Assembly (NCBI RefSeq): GCF_029625215.1
Contig: NZ_CP121197.1
Coordinates: 3,844,001 to 3,908,000 of the forward strand
Direction: 5' to 3'
Length of the DNA stretch: 64,000 nucleotides
From: Aurantibacillus circumpalustris
GTDB taxonomy: Bacteria > Bacteroidota > Bacteroidia > B-17B0 > Aurantibacillaceae
The position numbers were made by a program, and so were the translations under genes. Below are positions 34,546 to 44,942 of the stretch, piece by piece; positions within the stretch are counted from its first letter, which is position 1; each line of letters begins with the position of its first letter. The notes under the pieces are model-generated. The model made no database searches. It worked only from the letters and a program-made list of their open reading frames with translations, and had not been told where the DNA came from.

Positions 34546-35436
34546 ATGAATGTTCTCTCTTTATTTGATGGGATTGGTGTGGCTTATTTGGCTCTGAAAC
34601 GAGCAGGAATTAAAGTCGATAAATATTACGCTTCTGAAATTGATTTAAATGCCATTAAAGTAGCTATGGCAAATCACCCCGACATTATACAGGTCGGTGA
34701 TGTAACACTTCTCAAAAGCTCCGCTTTAGCACCAATTGATTTATTAATTGGTGGTTCGCCTTGTACCAACTTATCCAGCATGGGTAAACAGGAAGGTTTG
34801 CAGGGGCAACACTCGAAGCTATTTTATGAGTATGTACGATTGCTTAACGAAACAAAGCCTCGTTATTTTTTACTTGAAAATGTCGCTTCGATGCGCAATG
34901 AGGAGAGAGAGAAAATTTCAGCTTTGATGGGGGTTGAACCGATAATGATAAACTCCTCTTTGGTGTCGGCACAATGTCGTAAACGTTTATACTGGACGAA
35001 TATCCCAGGGGTCTGTTTACCTGAAGACAAAAACATAAAATTTCAGGACATTGTTTCGGGTGGATTTGTGGACCGAGAAAGAAGCCATGCTATACTTACC
35101 AATCAGCTCCCACAAACTGAGGTTGGTTTAAATCGTTACCTGTTTAAATGCACTGGTCAAATTGTTTTTAAGGATCGCTTTTTCGCCGAGCTGGATAAAG
35201 AGATCAAAGCGGAGCGTTTTAAAAATATGAAGAAGCTGAGTTTGCTAGATGCCGAGAAAAACAAAGCTTTTAAAAACGGTGTGTTTAGAAATATCACCAT
35301 ACATGAAGCTGAGGCTTTACAAACTTTGCCAAAAAATTATACAGCTGGTATTGCTTTATCGAACAGGTTTAGGGCGCTGGGTAATTCGTTTACCTGTGAT
35401 GTGATTGCAGGGATTCTTCGTGAAGCTTTAAATTAA
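34546..35436 (+). CDS. Orphan C5-cytosine DNA methyltransferase
   Basis: 296 residues. Motif I is LSLFDGIGVAYLALK, motif IV GGSPCTNLSS with the catalytic Cys, motif VI LLENVASM, motif VIII QCRKRLYWTN and motif X RFRALGNSFTCDVIAGIL. The target-recognition region between VIII and X (~170-265) is short. The layout (short TRD, QCRKRLYW) is like phage-type and DNMT3-like enzymes. No restriction endonuclease is adjacent, so it is a solitary modifier, probably belonging to the mobile island and protecting or marking it. Confidence 0.93.
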   Translation: MNVLSLFDGIGVAYLALKRAGIKVDKYYASEIDLNAIKVAMANHPDIIQVGDVTLLKSSALAPIDLLIGGSPCTNLSSMGKQEGLQGQHSKLFYEYVRLLNETKPRYFLLENVASMRNEEREKISALMGVEPIMINSSLVSAQCRKRLYWTNIPGVCLPEDKNIKFQDIVSGGFVDRERSHAILTNQLPQTEVGLNRYLFKCTGQIVFKDRFFAELDKEIKAERFKNMKKLSLLDAEKNKAFKNGVFRNITIHEAEALQTLPKNYTAGIALSNRFRALGNSFTCDVIAGILREALN

Positions 35437-35439
35437 ACC

Positions 35440-35490
35440 ATGATTGATATTGTTATTGGTCGAAAACAGCTAAAAGACAATATTTCTTAG
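35440..35490 (+). pseudogene. Decayed XRE-regulator tail (right copy)
   Basis: ATG at 35440 to TAG at 35490 encodes MIDIVIGRKQLKDNIS. It matches the tail at 24,690-24,735 (VIDIAISRKHLKDNIS), and DNA similarity continues for ~20 bp past the premature stop (GCTCATnnGTAnATAA..AAAGCC). It lies 3 bp after the methyltransferase. Together with the left copy it brackets the 24.7-35.4 kb island in the same orientation. Confidence 0.6.
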
Positions 35491-35586
35491 CTCATAAGTA
35501 TATAACAAAGCCATCAGCCAGATTGACGCTAATACAGAAAGATACTTAAAATATTTAACCACTCCCGTCACAAAACGAATATAATC

Positions 35587-36081
35587 TTACCGTACCACGG
35601 AAATAGCGCAGTCAGGTAATAATGATTTTAATTTTTCTATTTCTTTATGAGATAAAGTGCGATTCAATATTAATAAACGTAAATTTTTTAACTGCCCAAT
35701 ATCCTCAGGGATTGATTTTATTCTGTTCTTTCTCGGTATTGGAAAAAGTCCATCCGTCACAAGGTCACATCCAGGATGTTTTTTAAAGATTTTTCTTGTT
35801 TCTTCCACTTCTTTCTCTGTTAACAACCATGGTGTATTCTGAAGCATTTCTCCTGTGTTAAAATTGCAAAGCGTCAATTTATTTAGGTTTTTAAACTTTA
35901 GTATTTTTATAGGAAATTCTTTCAAATTATTATTACCTAAGCACAAAACAAATACACTGTCTGGATTTACAGCTTCTGTTTCCGCTAAAGAATAGAAAAT
36001 TTTTTCGCCATTTGGTGTTAACCGCTGAGAAAAACAAACACTGTGAATGCCAATTAAAACAATAACTAATTTTAGTTTCAT
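35587..36081 (-). CDS. Secreted leucine-rich-repeat protein, candidate immunity factor for the Rhs zincin
   Basis: The ATG at 36081 follows a purine-rich AAAAAGGAT and starts a clean signal peptide (MKLKLVIVLIGIHSVCFSQ), giving 164 residues. An upstream in-frame start at 36147 is less likely. The body has LRR units (LCLGNNNLKEFPIKILKFKNLNKLTL; IKSIPEDIGQLKNLRLLILN). It is the last gene of the giant operon, directly after the Rhs toxin gene, which is where immunity genes stand. A secreted location fits protection from a toxin acting in the periplasm. This function is inferred from position only. Confidence 0.7.
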   Translation of the reverse strand: MKLKLVIVLIGIHSVCFSQRLTPNGEKIFYSLAETEAVNPDSVFVLCLGNNNLKEFPIKILKFKNLNKLTLCNFNTGEMLQNTPWLLTEKEVEETRKIFKKHPGCDLVTDGLFPIPRKNRIKSIPEDIGQLKNLRLLILNRTLSHKEIEKLKSLLPDCAISVVR

Positions 36082-36151
36082 ATCCTTTTTCTGCACAATA
36101 AATTTGTTTTTCGTTACTAATGTAATCAAACTTAATTGTAATTCCATCTTT

Positions 36152-39100
36152 TTAATCTTGAATTGGTATGTCTATTTTATTAGAAGGCACATTACCTGTA
36201 GGAACTTCGGATACTGTTGGATTAATATCTGGAGTAGAAGAAGTGTTTGGTAATTGATTAATGGTTTTAGGAGCTAAATTATCTACTGATATAACCTTGG
36301 TAGCTCCGCTACCCCATCCTTTTGGAAAAAAGTAATTTTGTATATTGTTGGGAGTTAAATTGCCAATTGGATTTCTAAACATCGCTGTTGCAGAATTATT
36401 GGGCTGAACAATACCATATCTTAAAAAACTTTTAGCGCCCCCAACGTTATGAAGCCAAATTTTTGCATCAAAGTTTTTATCCATATTGTCCTCTTCATCT
36501 TTAGCGACCCAATTTCCACCACGATTATCATTGATTACATGACCAGCTTCATGTAATAACGTACTGAACAATGATAAAATAGAAGCTGCTTCAAGGGTGT
36601 TAGAATAATCACGACCTACTACAACACGTCTACCCAATATTCTATTGGAATAATAGCCATTTTCTACGTTGTTAACAGATATATGGCTAATTTGAATAAT
36701 GTTGCCACTTTGTCTACCAGAGCTTTGTGTTAAATGATTAACGGAAACAAGAGGACCCGAACCATATGACAATACTTCCTTAAGAGTCTGCATACCTTCA
36801 GGAGTCTTTATATCTAATCCTGATGCCGTAGCTAATGCACCTAAGATAGGATTAGATGCTGCACCAGGATCATTAACCATTTCACTAATCTTTAATAGCA
36901 TTTGGTTCAGTTTAGGGTAAGCTCTAGCCTGAGCAGGAGAAATCATAAAGCCTCCATCTTTATCAATAAAAGCGATTGGACTATTTCCTGCAAATGAGTA
37001 TGGTGATCTGATCGGCGCTAATATACTTAAAGGATCTCTACTAAAAAACCTTCCTACTCTACTATCATAAGTTCTTAGTCCAAAATTACTTGCTCCTGAG
37101 GACGTTTCTTTGTCCTTTTCCATGCCGTTAAAGCCGTATCTATACCCGTCTCCTCCAGTCCAGGTTCGTCCAGGCATTGTTTGCCCAAAGGGGTAATAGT
37201 CCGTATTACTTAAAATATCTGGACTATAGCTTGTTACAGCCCCGTTTATTGGGCAGAGTTTAATGTTATCTACCTTAAAATAATGTGTACCCGCATTAGT
37301 ATTAAAAGCAAGGTGGGTTGTATAGGTTGGGCCAGTATAGGTGGGCGTATAAGTAAAAGAGTAATGGCCTGCAGCGGGTACAGCTGAATAAGCAGTCCAA
37401 AAATAGCTTCCTAGTAATGGTGAACCACCATTATATTCGAACGGAACAACATATAAACCATCACTTGATGTAAGGTTTCCTGGATGAAAATCAAACTCGA
37501 ACTGGTATACTTCACCTGATGTTAAATTATTCCCAAATATTGGATTTATTCCAGAAATAAAGTATGAGTTTTGCATTGTGCAAACCAAAGAGCCACCAGA
37601 TACTGAAAGGCTTATGTGATTATCTCCAATTTCATTATTTGATGGAACACCGCCGCTAAAATCAAATGTTTTTAGGCAAGCTCCGGCAGTAAAATTGCTT
37701 TGTATTTTTCTGTCACTCACAGTGGTAACAACATTACCCAAATGATTGGAGAGTTCAAAATCTTTGTAACCCAAATTACGTTCAGTATTATACCCGCTCA
37801 CTGCAATGGTTGGCCCAGGACTTGGGCCGCTGGTAGCCGCGCCGCGACAGTTCGAAATTTCTTCACCACAAGGGTTATCGAACCCATAAGTCCAAGCTAT
37901 TAAAGTATTACTGTTTCTGGCAGTTGCCAATCTTTTAGCACCGTAAATATGGTGTTCGTTTAGTGATAATTTATCGACAAACGAATTACCAGATACATTT
38001 GCTGCTGCTCTATTGTATGTTGCCATTACGTTACCACTGGCGTCATAAACATAATAAGTATAAACCCATTCTTGCACTGGCCGTAATAATTTTGAGGTTG
38101 GATCGCGAGGTTTTACTAATTTACTTACCCGTTGCCTTTGGCTATTGTATTCGTATTCTATGTCGGGCCTTGTAGTATTTGAATTCGATAAAAGAGCAGG
38201 ATCGCGTTCAATACTCTTTATTTTTCGGTCAACAGTCCATTTAACTTCCATAATACTTTCGCCGTTATCAGCAGTCATATTTCCGATTCTGTCATAATAA
38301 TAACGTCTATCGCCAAAGTGTATAGAATTACCTACAGTTATTTCTTCAGCCAACTCGCAAGCGAAATCATCAATATCGTCTCCGTAATTATTGTCTGATA
38401 CAACATCATTTACACAACGAAGTTTATTTGAATTATAATCAATTCCCGTTATTCCAGTGTTATAGTATGTGTAAACAAGAGAATCCATATTTAAACTCGA
38501 ACCACTAGAGATTCCATTTCCAGGCCCTTTGCGGATCAAATTTAAGATATTTCCATTATTATCGTAAGATAAATTCATTTTATAAGCGTTGTCATAGTTG
38601 CTAGTAGTGCCGGCATTCCAACTGAGCGACGATGAGTTCCAGTTTCTGAAAGTCTTCATTTTTGTAATACGTTGCAATTGGTCGTAACGATATGCAGTTA
38701 ATAAAGGAAAGGTAGTGTTGTTAGAAATAGAATTGGTAGGATCTTTATCAATAAAGCTAGTGGTCATGCTGCTAATATTTCCATTAAAAAGATCGGCTCC
38801 ATCTCCTACTAAATTCGCAGAATTATTGTCTAAATAGAAAGGATGGGCGTTGTTACTAAATCCTGTAATAGACATTAGCGGGTTTACATCAGTAGTGGTA
38901 AATGTTTTAATGGCCTTATAATCGGTGATGGTTGAAGTATTATAATAGTTAAGGCTAAAAGCCATGGCATCTTTGGCTATCCATTCATGCACATCATTAT
39001 AAGAACTTAAGTATTTATTTCCGGTAGTTCCATCTTTTCCAGCATCACTTGTTTGGCTTAAAGCGTCGCTATTGATACCTTTGATCCAGCCATGAATTGT

Positions 39101-42100
39101 ATAAAAATAATCTGTTCCCTGAACCTTTTTATCTGCCCTTTCGACACGAGCCAAAGGACCATGCTCGTAATAAAAGTATTTCGCATCACGATCCCAGTTA
39201 ATTTCATCTTTACTGGTAAACACCTCTTTTAAGCGGTTATCATCGTCATAGTAGTATTTATGAATGAATTGATCTGGCTTTTTGCTTTGGTAACTTGCCT
39301 TAACCATATTGCCACTTATTAATTCAAAGTCATATTTTATGGTTCTGAATCCCTGATTGAATATATCCAGTTGCTTGTTGTGTTGCACTAATTCAACAAC
39401 ATTGCCATGATCATCATAAGAATAATAAGTAGCATGGTTGTAATTGTTAACATTCGTGCTATACACATCTTGATAAGTTACAAAAGCAACTCTATTGCGA
39501 AGATTCTGCTGCACAGAGTTCGTAAATGCAGTTAGTACGGAAGTTGTATTAGTTGCTCGGTCGTAGTATATCTTTGTAACCTCCTCACGAGGAGTAGAGG
39601 GACTAAGCGCTGCGCTTATGTCTGATAAATAACCTGCGGTAGCAAAATGAGCCTGCCCAGTTTCTGTAATACGACCTATGTAATCGTAGATAGTGTAAGA
39701 GCAAATTACATCTGTACTTGTGCTTGCTGCCATCTGCTTTGCATTTTGGGAACCCAGAATCCTTCCCACATTATCATAATAATAAGTCGTTTTACCTCCA
39801 TCAACGCTACTTTCATCAACAAGGTTATTATAACTATCATAGTGGTAATCGTTCACGAAATTATAGGCAACGGCTGAAGAACTACTATAAGCAGGAAGTA
39901 CAGTAATTGTTGGAGAAATTGCTACGGTAACACTTGTGAGTATGCCTGGATCTGCACCGTTAGGTGGAACTGTCCGCTGCAGGTTACCGGCAAGATCGTA
40001 GTAGTACAACGTATAGTTATATTCATCTGCACCATTAAAACTTCTTGTAAAGGTTTCATTCAGTGTATTAAAACAATGATTTTTCCAAGCGTTCTGGAAG
40101 GTAACTGTAACAGCAGCAATTGTTTCCTGGTATTTTGCCTCAGCTTGTGTTAGTGCTGTGTTTAACAAATTTATAACGCAGGCGTTTTTTTGGGGTAACG
40201 GCGCTGGGGGACAAATAGCTGGAACGGTATAACTGCCGTAACTCAAGTAACTGATTGGCCAGGCAGTATATGTAACAGATCCTGTAAGACTAATTACGGC
40301 ATTTAAATTATCTTCAGCGTCTAATTTAAAACTATAATTTGGACCTGATATTTGCGGGGGAGGACTATATGCAACAAAATTATATAAGTCTATAAAATCA
40401 TCCCAGCTACCTGAATATGAAGAAGGTTTTATTAGTTGAATACTTGCAATAGGTGTTGCACTCAAGGAAATAACAATTGTAAGGCTGTTACTATTTGCAG
40501 TAGATGAAAATGAATTACCAGCAATAATAGGAAGAGACCCGTTGTAAAGAGAGGAAAGAAAGTATTTATCATCTTTACATAGCGTCATAGTATGGTTATT
40601 TAAAAAGTTCTTATTCCATGCAATACTCTGCAAATAATAATAGAGGTCCATACCCTGCTTTGTTACAGTATTTACATATGAATAAGGCGTAGTAGTTGAA
40701 GCGAATGTGGCACAATCTTCGTAAAGACCTAAATACTCCTGGAGTGTGTGCAAGCCAAACATGCTGTTTAATGAGTTGCTTACGTAGATTTTGTTACCTG
40801 GTATAAGGTTTATCTGGTCAACTAAATTGGTATAAGAAGGGCTCGTAATGGGAAGTGTCATATTGTTAATAGCGTTTGCCACATCTGTGCAACTAATGCA
40901 GTTTTTACAAATTAATCGTTTGTCAATGGCCATAGTGTAATTGCTTAGGGCGCTTGTTTCAGTAGGGGACCATGAATAACCTGCCGTCCATGAATTAGTT
41001 AATGCGCTTTGGCAGGCGCACTTGAGACGATTATACTCTGGTAAATCGAAACCATATTTTTGTTCAAACAACTGCCATTCATAAGAAATATTAGTATGGG
41101 TTGTGCTGGCAAATTCTTCAGCTACATCTAATATAATATCACATCTACAACTACTTAACTGGTTTAAAGTTATAGTACCGTTTTGGGCTGGATAAGGAGC
41201 CGGACCGTTTAAAACAATGGTGCTACAACCTCCGGCTGGTAAGTAATAGTCAAGTATTTGTTGAAAAGTACTCACCGTTTGACTTGTGCCAGGAAGGGTA
41301 TAAACTGTGCCAGGGGCAGTCGAACTAGCTCCCATAAGATTACTGGCATAGTCGCAGCCTAATTTGCAAACTTCTACCATGGCGTTTATAATACTTGTTT
41401 GCAAAGTCGAACTAGCATATGCAGTGCAGGTCGCCTTTAAGTTTATGTCCCAACTAGCGGTATAAGAATTGCAGGCGTTACTACATTGATTTGCAGCCAT
41501 AGTAGGCGAAGGAACTACCATGTTTGTATATTGGCTCATGGCATTGGTATAACTTGTCATGGCTGAGGTATTAGTTCCAGAAGGTGGGCTTATTGCTAAA
41601 GTATACAATGAACCAGGTGTCACTGTTCCAGTGGTTGGATATTTAGAATTGAGAAACTCTATTGGATCGGGGAAATAACTCGCAGCGCCAGTAGGCATAG
41701 TAGTACAGCTTAAAGCGCCCGCACCATAACTTGAAGGAGATTGAAGAAAAACGTTTAACAGTTTTTGATATAAAACACGTTTTGCATTGATGTAATATGT
41801 CTTAAAAGATATCCATTCTCCATCTGCAGTGCAAGGATCTTGACCAAGTGTATATGTTGGTGGTGAGGATGAACCGATGGCAGTATTGGATTGTGCAGCT
41901 GTATATCTATAGATATCGAAACCTGTGTTTCTGAAATTTTGAGTTATAGCATTTGTAAAGACATTGATTTCGTTTGCAAAAGCTGTATTACTGGTATAAC
42001 TGTTCATGGTTATTGGGTCGATTCCCGTAGTTAAAGTTGTACAGGAACCAGAAGGTTTGTAATTGCTATAAGAACTGTACCTAACAGGAAACCAATAACC

Positions 42101-44938
42101 ACCATTATTACAGGCTTCATCTGAATGATTCATGTTATTTATTATATCATCGTAATCGAGTGAACTACCAATAACATTACAGTAAAAGTATTTTTTACAC
42201 ATTTCAGGATGGAATTGAACCAAGGTTTTTGCCCAACTTTTGCGAAAGTATTTAATATAGTCCGCTTGACTTAATTGATAAGGGCTAAGGTTGACCCCAT
42301 TAATCTGAACATAATCAGCAGTTCCCGCAGCGCTTGAATAAGAAAGAGTAGTAGACCAAGTTGGATTTCCCGGCAGTGTATTTGTTGGATTAAAAATAGA
42401 AACCGGCCAAGTTGATACTGTAGGATTTGTTGCAGCAAACTGACCCGTTTCAGGATAAAAATCTGCTTCCATTAATTTTCCGTAAGTTGAACAGCGATCG
42501 TTTTGTGCACAATAAACAGTACATTCCTCATATGCATTACTTATTTCCTGAGGAGTCATGGTAGAAGTAAAAACCGTTTGGGTTGAACCATTAGGAGAAA
42601 TCTCATTGGGATAATTTAGGCCTCCGCCTTGCGGTCCCTGGTAGGGAAAAGTTGTGCTAGAATTGGAAGCAGATATCGCAGTATATGAATTTACTGAGCT
42701 AAAGCAACTTGCACAGGTTTGAGGAAAACAACCCGTAAAATCGATAGTGCTAAGAATAGTATTATAGATTTCACACTTATCAACTCCGCAGGTAGTGCTA
42801 TTTAGAAAGTCAAGATAAGTATCCGTGTAATCTTCAACTGGGGCATTGCTTACACATATTTTTTTATAAATTTTATATTTACCAACCTCATGAAAAATAA
42901 TACTTACAGTATTAGTAAGGCCTACTCCCGTTACATGCGTTGCAGTTGGCTGACTGCAGTTGACAGTGCCAGAATATGGTGGTGGTCGACCAATAAAACC
43001 TATGTAACCTGAATTCGAACCGTCATAATTAAAAACCTCTGCCCCACAAGGGTTAGTAATACTTAATGTTACATCGTAAACGCAATCAAAACAGGGGGAA
43101 GTACTACCATTACAATCTTCTGTAAAAGCCGCTCCCCATGTAGTTTCATATTTAAAACCTTCGTCACTATTTTCTGCATATACTTCAAAAGTCTTATTTA
43201 TTTCCTTACACCAGGTGTCTGGATAGGAAACATTGTTAGGCGCTGTATCATAGGATTCAATTAGGGTCGCCGTTGCAGTCATATTTGCTAACGGATCTAC
43301 ATTCTTTGGATTTATCCCTTTTAGAAAACTTGCTACAAGTCGACCATACATGTCCTCAATTCGAATACTAAACTGTCCATTCGGATCTTTGATTGAAGTA
43401 CGCTGGTAGAAATTTGAACGACCTACCTCACTTCCAAAAATCCTATCTAATTGCACCTGCTCAGGTTCTGAATAAACGAATTTTGTTACTTCATCGCCAG
43501 AAATTTTATGCAAAGAACCTGGCATAGTTTTACTAGCTATTCTATTTAAGCCATCATTAGTATATAACACTTGAGTAAAAGGATAACCTTCCGCATCAGG
43601 TAAATAGCCTTGAAAGGCTTCCTTGTTGTTGTTATTCGGAGAATAATAATTACTCGCCCCTCCCACACTAAATGTTGGGCTCATTGAAAAAGAAACAGGA
43701 AGACAAAAAGTACTTGTGTTATTTCTGTGGAAAATTTGTTTATCGAATACAATAGTTGGAGGTGCGCTTGAAAAAATGTTATCTGAAATATTAAGTCCAA
43801 AGCGGTACTTGAAGTGCTGTTCACTCACAGGCGAGGGTAGTACTTGAATTGTTGGTCGTCCATAAAAATCAAAAAGACTGCTTTGAGCTATTGTCTTTGC
43901 GTCTGAGTTTAAACGTTCAAGACTTTGCCGGGGTAACCCGATAGCGTCTGCAAATTCAACACCTGTTCCAGTTTTACCTGATTCGGCAAATGTTTTAACA
44001 CTTTGCCAGTTAAGAATTTGCGAGGGGAATTCAGGGTTAATAGCTCTAATACATGCTGATAGACTTAAAGATCCGGCAGCTAACGTTGGATACCATGTAC
44101 CATCTATTCTTTTCGAGGAAGAGTTTAATCCTATGGGGCGCACCCTGTAAACGATATAGCCGTGTTCGTAAGTTAAGGGAATATAATAATGGTTTTTATT
44201 GATGGAGATGCGTGAGGCATCATGTTCGAAATCATAAGTAAGTGTAGTTGATGACACATAGGTTCCCAGTGTAGTGCTATAATCGTCTATAAATGCATAT
44301 TCTAACTCATAGCTGGTGGCTCCAGAAATAAATGGCCAGGTAATTTTAAGTTGATCGTTTGTGGTAAGTGAATCTGTGAAATCACCGGTGGTAAAAGAAT
44401 ATGTGGGCGTAAAAGTATAAATTCTTTCGGTAACTATTTCGGCCTGTAAGTATGCGTCACTAAGGTTGTACACTGTATTGCAGGATGTGCAGTTCACAGT
44501 AGTAGCACAATAACTGATAGTTATATTGTACACTTTAGCCTTATAAATGTTGGGAAATATAATCTGAACTTTGTCCTTGTAACGACTTAGTTCAGCCGGA
44601 TCGTAGTTAATATCTAACTGCTGATTGGTGAGTGTTGTGAAAGAAAACGAGGCATCAGTGAGCTGCACATCGAATTTAGCGCAAAGCTTAATTGCAGTGT
44701 GGTGTTGTAAATGTTTGTCTTCATCTAGACCAAACTCGATAATAGCTGTGTTGGCAGTGTGGGTAAACCCATTATCCCAGCCGGCACTTGATGTGAATTT
44801 ATCATCATATGTTTGTATATAACAACCTGGTATAGTCAGATGATCCGAATAAGCCCTATTATTTCGACTTTCACTCTGGCAAAAAATCTTTGTTGAGAAG
44901 AGTATTAAAATCGCAAAAACAAGCGTTGAGTTTTTCAT
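36152..44938 (-). CDS. Giant Rhs polymorphic toxin with C-terminal zincin metallopeptidase tip
   Basis: 2,928 residues with a signal peptide (MKNSTLVFAILILFSTKIFCQ). The N-terminal ~350 residues contain FN3-like strands. A long Cys-rich central region (~550-1,600; e.g. CEIYNTILSTIDFTGCFPQTC) follows, then YD/Rhs repeats (~1,680-2,500; YYYDNVGRILGSQNAKQ, YYYDDDNRLKEVF, YRYDQLQRITKMK). The core end is at ~2,590-2,660 (DYYPFGQTMPGRTWTGGDGY, RVGRFFSRDP, SPYSFAGNSPI). The last ~250 residues are a separate tip with LLHEAGHVIND, an HExxH zinc site with a downstream acidic stretch, typical of polymorphic metallopeptidase toxins, and a Pro/Asn-rich tail. Rhs shells encase and release such tips. It is the seventh gene of an eight-gene operon. 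Confidence 0.92.
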   Translation of the reverse strand: MKNSTLVFAILILFSTKIFCQSESRNNRAYSDHLTIPGCYIQTYDDKFTSSAGWDNGFTHTANTAIIEFGLDEDKHLQHHTAIKLCAKFDVQLTDASFSFTTLTNQQLDINYDPAELSRYKDKVQIIFPNIYKAKVYNITISYCATTVNCTSCNTVYNLSDAYLQAEIVTERIYTFTPTYSFTTGDFTDSLTTNDQLKITWPFISGATSYELEYAFIDDYSTTLGTYVSSTTLTYDFEHDASRISINKNHYYIPLTYEHGYIVYRVRPIGLNSSSKRIDGTWYPTLAAGSLSLSACIRAINPEFPSQILNWQSVKTFAESGKTGTGVEFADAIGLPRQSLERLNSDAKTIAQSSLFDFYGRPTIQVLPSPVSEQHFKYRFGLNISDNIFSSAPPTIVFDKQIFHRNNTSTFCLPVSFSMSPTFSVGGASNYYSPNNNNKEAFQGYLPDAEGYPFTQVLYTNDGLNRIASKTMPGSLHKISGDEVTKFVYSEPEQVQLDRIFGSEVGRSNFYQRTSIKDPNGQFSIRIEDMYGRLVASFLKGINPKNVDPLANMTATATLIESYDTAPNNVSYPDTWCKEINKTFEVYAENSDEGFKYETTWGAAFTEDCNGSTSPCFDCVYDVTLSITNPCGAEVFNYDGSNSGYIGFIGRPPPYSGTVNCSQPTATHVTGVGLTNTVSIIFHEVGKYKIYKKICVSNAPVEDYTDTYLDFLNSTTCGVDKCEIYNTILSTIDFTGCFPQTCASCFSSVNSYTAISASNSSTTFPYQGPQGGGLNYPNEISPNGSTQTVFTSTMTPQEISNAYEECTVYCAQNDRCSTYGKLMEADFYPETGQFAATNPTVSTWPVSIFNPTNTLPGNPTWSTTLSYSSAAGTADYVQINGVNLSPYQLSQADYIKYFRKSWAKTLVQFHPEMCKKYFYCNVIGSSLDYDDIINNMNHSDEACNNGGYWFPVRYSSYSNYKPSGSCTTLTTGIDPITMNSYTSNTAFANEINVFTNAITQNFRNTGFDIYRYTAAQSNTAIGSSSPPTYTLGQDPCTADGEWISFKTYYINAKRVLYQKLLNVFLQSPSSYGAGALSCTTMPTGAASYFPDPIEFLNSKYPTTGTVTPGSLYTLAISPPSGTNTSAMTSYTNAMSQYTNMVVPSPTMAANQCSNACNSYTASWDINLKATCTAYASSTLQTSIINAMVEVCKLGCDYASNLMGASSTAPGTVYTLPGTSQTVSTFQQILDYYLPAGGCSTIVLNGPAPYPAQNGTITLNQLSSCRCDIILDVAEEFASTTHTNISYEWQLFEQKYGFDLPEYNRLKCACQSALTNSWTAGYSWSPTETSALSNYTMAIDKRLICKNCISCTDVANAINNMTLPITSPSYTNLVDQINLIPGNKIYVSNSLNSMFGLHTLQEYLGLYEDCATFASTTTPYSYVNTVTKQGMDLYYYLQSIAWNKNFLNNHTMTLCKDDKYFLSSLYNGSLPIIAGNSFSSTANSNSLTIVISLSATPIASIQLIKPSSYSGSWDDFIDLYNFVAYSPPPQISGPNYSFKLDAEDNLNAVISLTGSVTYTAWPISYLSYGSYTVPAICPPAPLPQKNACVINLLNTALTQAEAKYQETIAAVTVTFQNAWKNHCFNTLNETFTRSFNGADEYNYTLYYYDLAGNLQRTVPPNGADPGILTSVTVAISPTITVLPAYSSSSAVAYNFVNDYHYDSYNNLVDESSVDGGKTTYYYDNVGRILGSQNAKQMAASTSTDVICSYTIYDYIGRITETGQAHFATAGYLSDISAALSPSTPREEVTKIYYDRATNTTSVLTAFTNSVQQNLRNRVAFVTYQDVYSTNVNNYNHATYYSYDDHGNVVELVQHNKQLDIFNQGFRTIKYDFELISGNMVKASYQSKKPDQFIHKYYYDDDNRLKEVFTSKDEINWDRDAKYFYYEHGPLARVERADKKVQGTDYFYTIHGWIKGINSDALSQTSDAGKDGTTGNKYLSSYNDVHEWIAKDAMAFSLNYYNTSTITDYKAIKTFTTTDVNPLMSITGFSNNAHPFYLDNNSANLVGDGADLFNGNISSMTTSFIDKDPTNSISNNTTFPLLTAYRYDQLQRITKMKTFRNWNSSSLSWNAGTTSNYDNAYKMNLSYDNNGNILNLIRKGPGNGISSGSSLNMDSLVYTYYNTGITGIDYNSNKLRCVNDVVSDNNYGDDIDDFACELAEEITVGNSIHFGDRRYYYDRIGNMTADNGESIMEVKWTVDRKIKSIERDPALLSNSNTTRPDIEYEYNSQRQRVSKLVKPRDPTSKLLRPVQEWVYTYYVYDASGNVMATYNRAAANVSGNSFVDKLSLNEHHIYGAKRLATARNSNTLIAWTYGFDNPCGEEISNCRGAATSGPSPGPTIAVSGYNTERNLGYKDFELSNHLGNVVTTVSDRKIQSNFTAGACLKTFDFSGGVPSNNEIGDNHISLSVSGGSLVCTMQNSYFISGINPIFGNNLTSGEVYQFEFDFHPGNLTSSDGLYVVPFEYNGGSPLLGSYFWTAYSAVPAAGHYSFTYTPTYTGPTYTTHLAFNTNAGTHYFKVDNIKLCPINGAVTSYSPDILSNTDYYPFGQTMPGRTWTGGDGYRYGFNGMEKDKETSSGASNFGLRTYDSRVGRFFSRDPLSILAPIRSPYSFAGNSPIAFIDKDGGFMISPAQARAYPKLNQMLLKISEMVNDPGAASNPILGALATASGLDIKTPEGMQTLKEVLSYGSGPLVSVNHLTQSSGRQSGNIIQISHISVNNVENGYYSNRILGRRVVVGRDYSNTLEAASILSLFSTLLHEAGHVINDNRGGNWVAKDEEDNMDKNFDAKIWLHNVGGAKSFLRYGIVQPNNSATAMFRNPIGNLTPNNIQNYFFPKGWGSGATKVISVDNLAPKTINQLPNTSSTPDINPTVSEVPTGNVPSNKIDIPIQD

Positions 44939-44942
44939 GCTA

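Noticed and set aside
35587-36147. Longer LRR protein starting at 36147
   Set aside because: The first 22 residues precede a perfect signal peptide at the internal ATG (36081), which has a purine-rich stretch just upstream.
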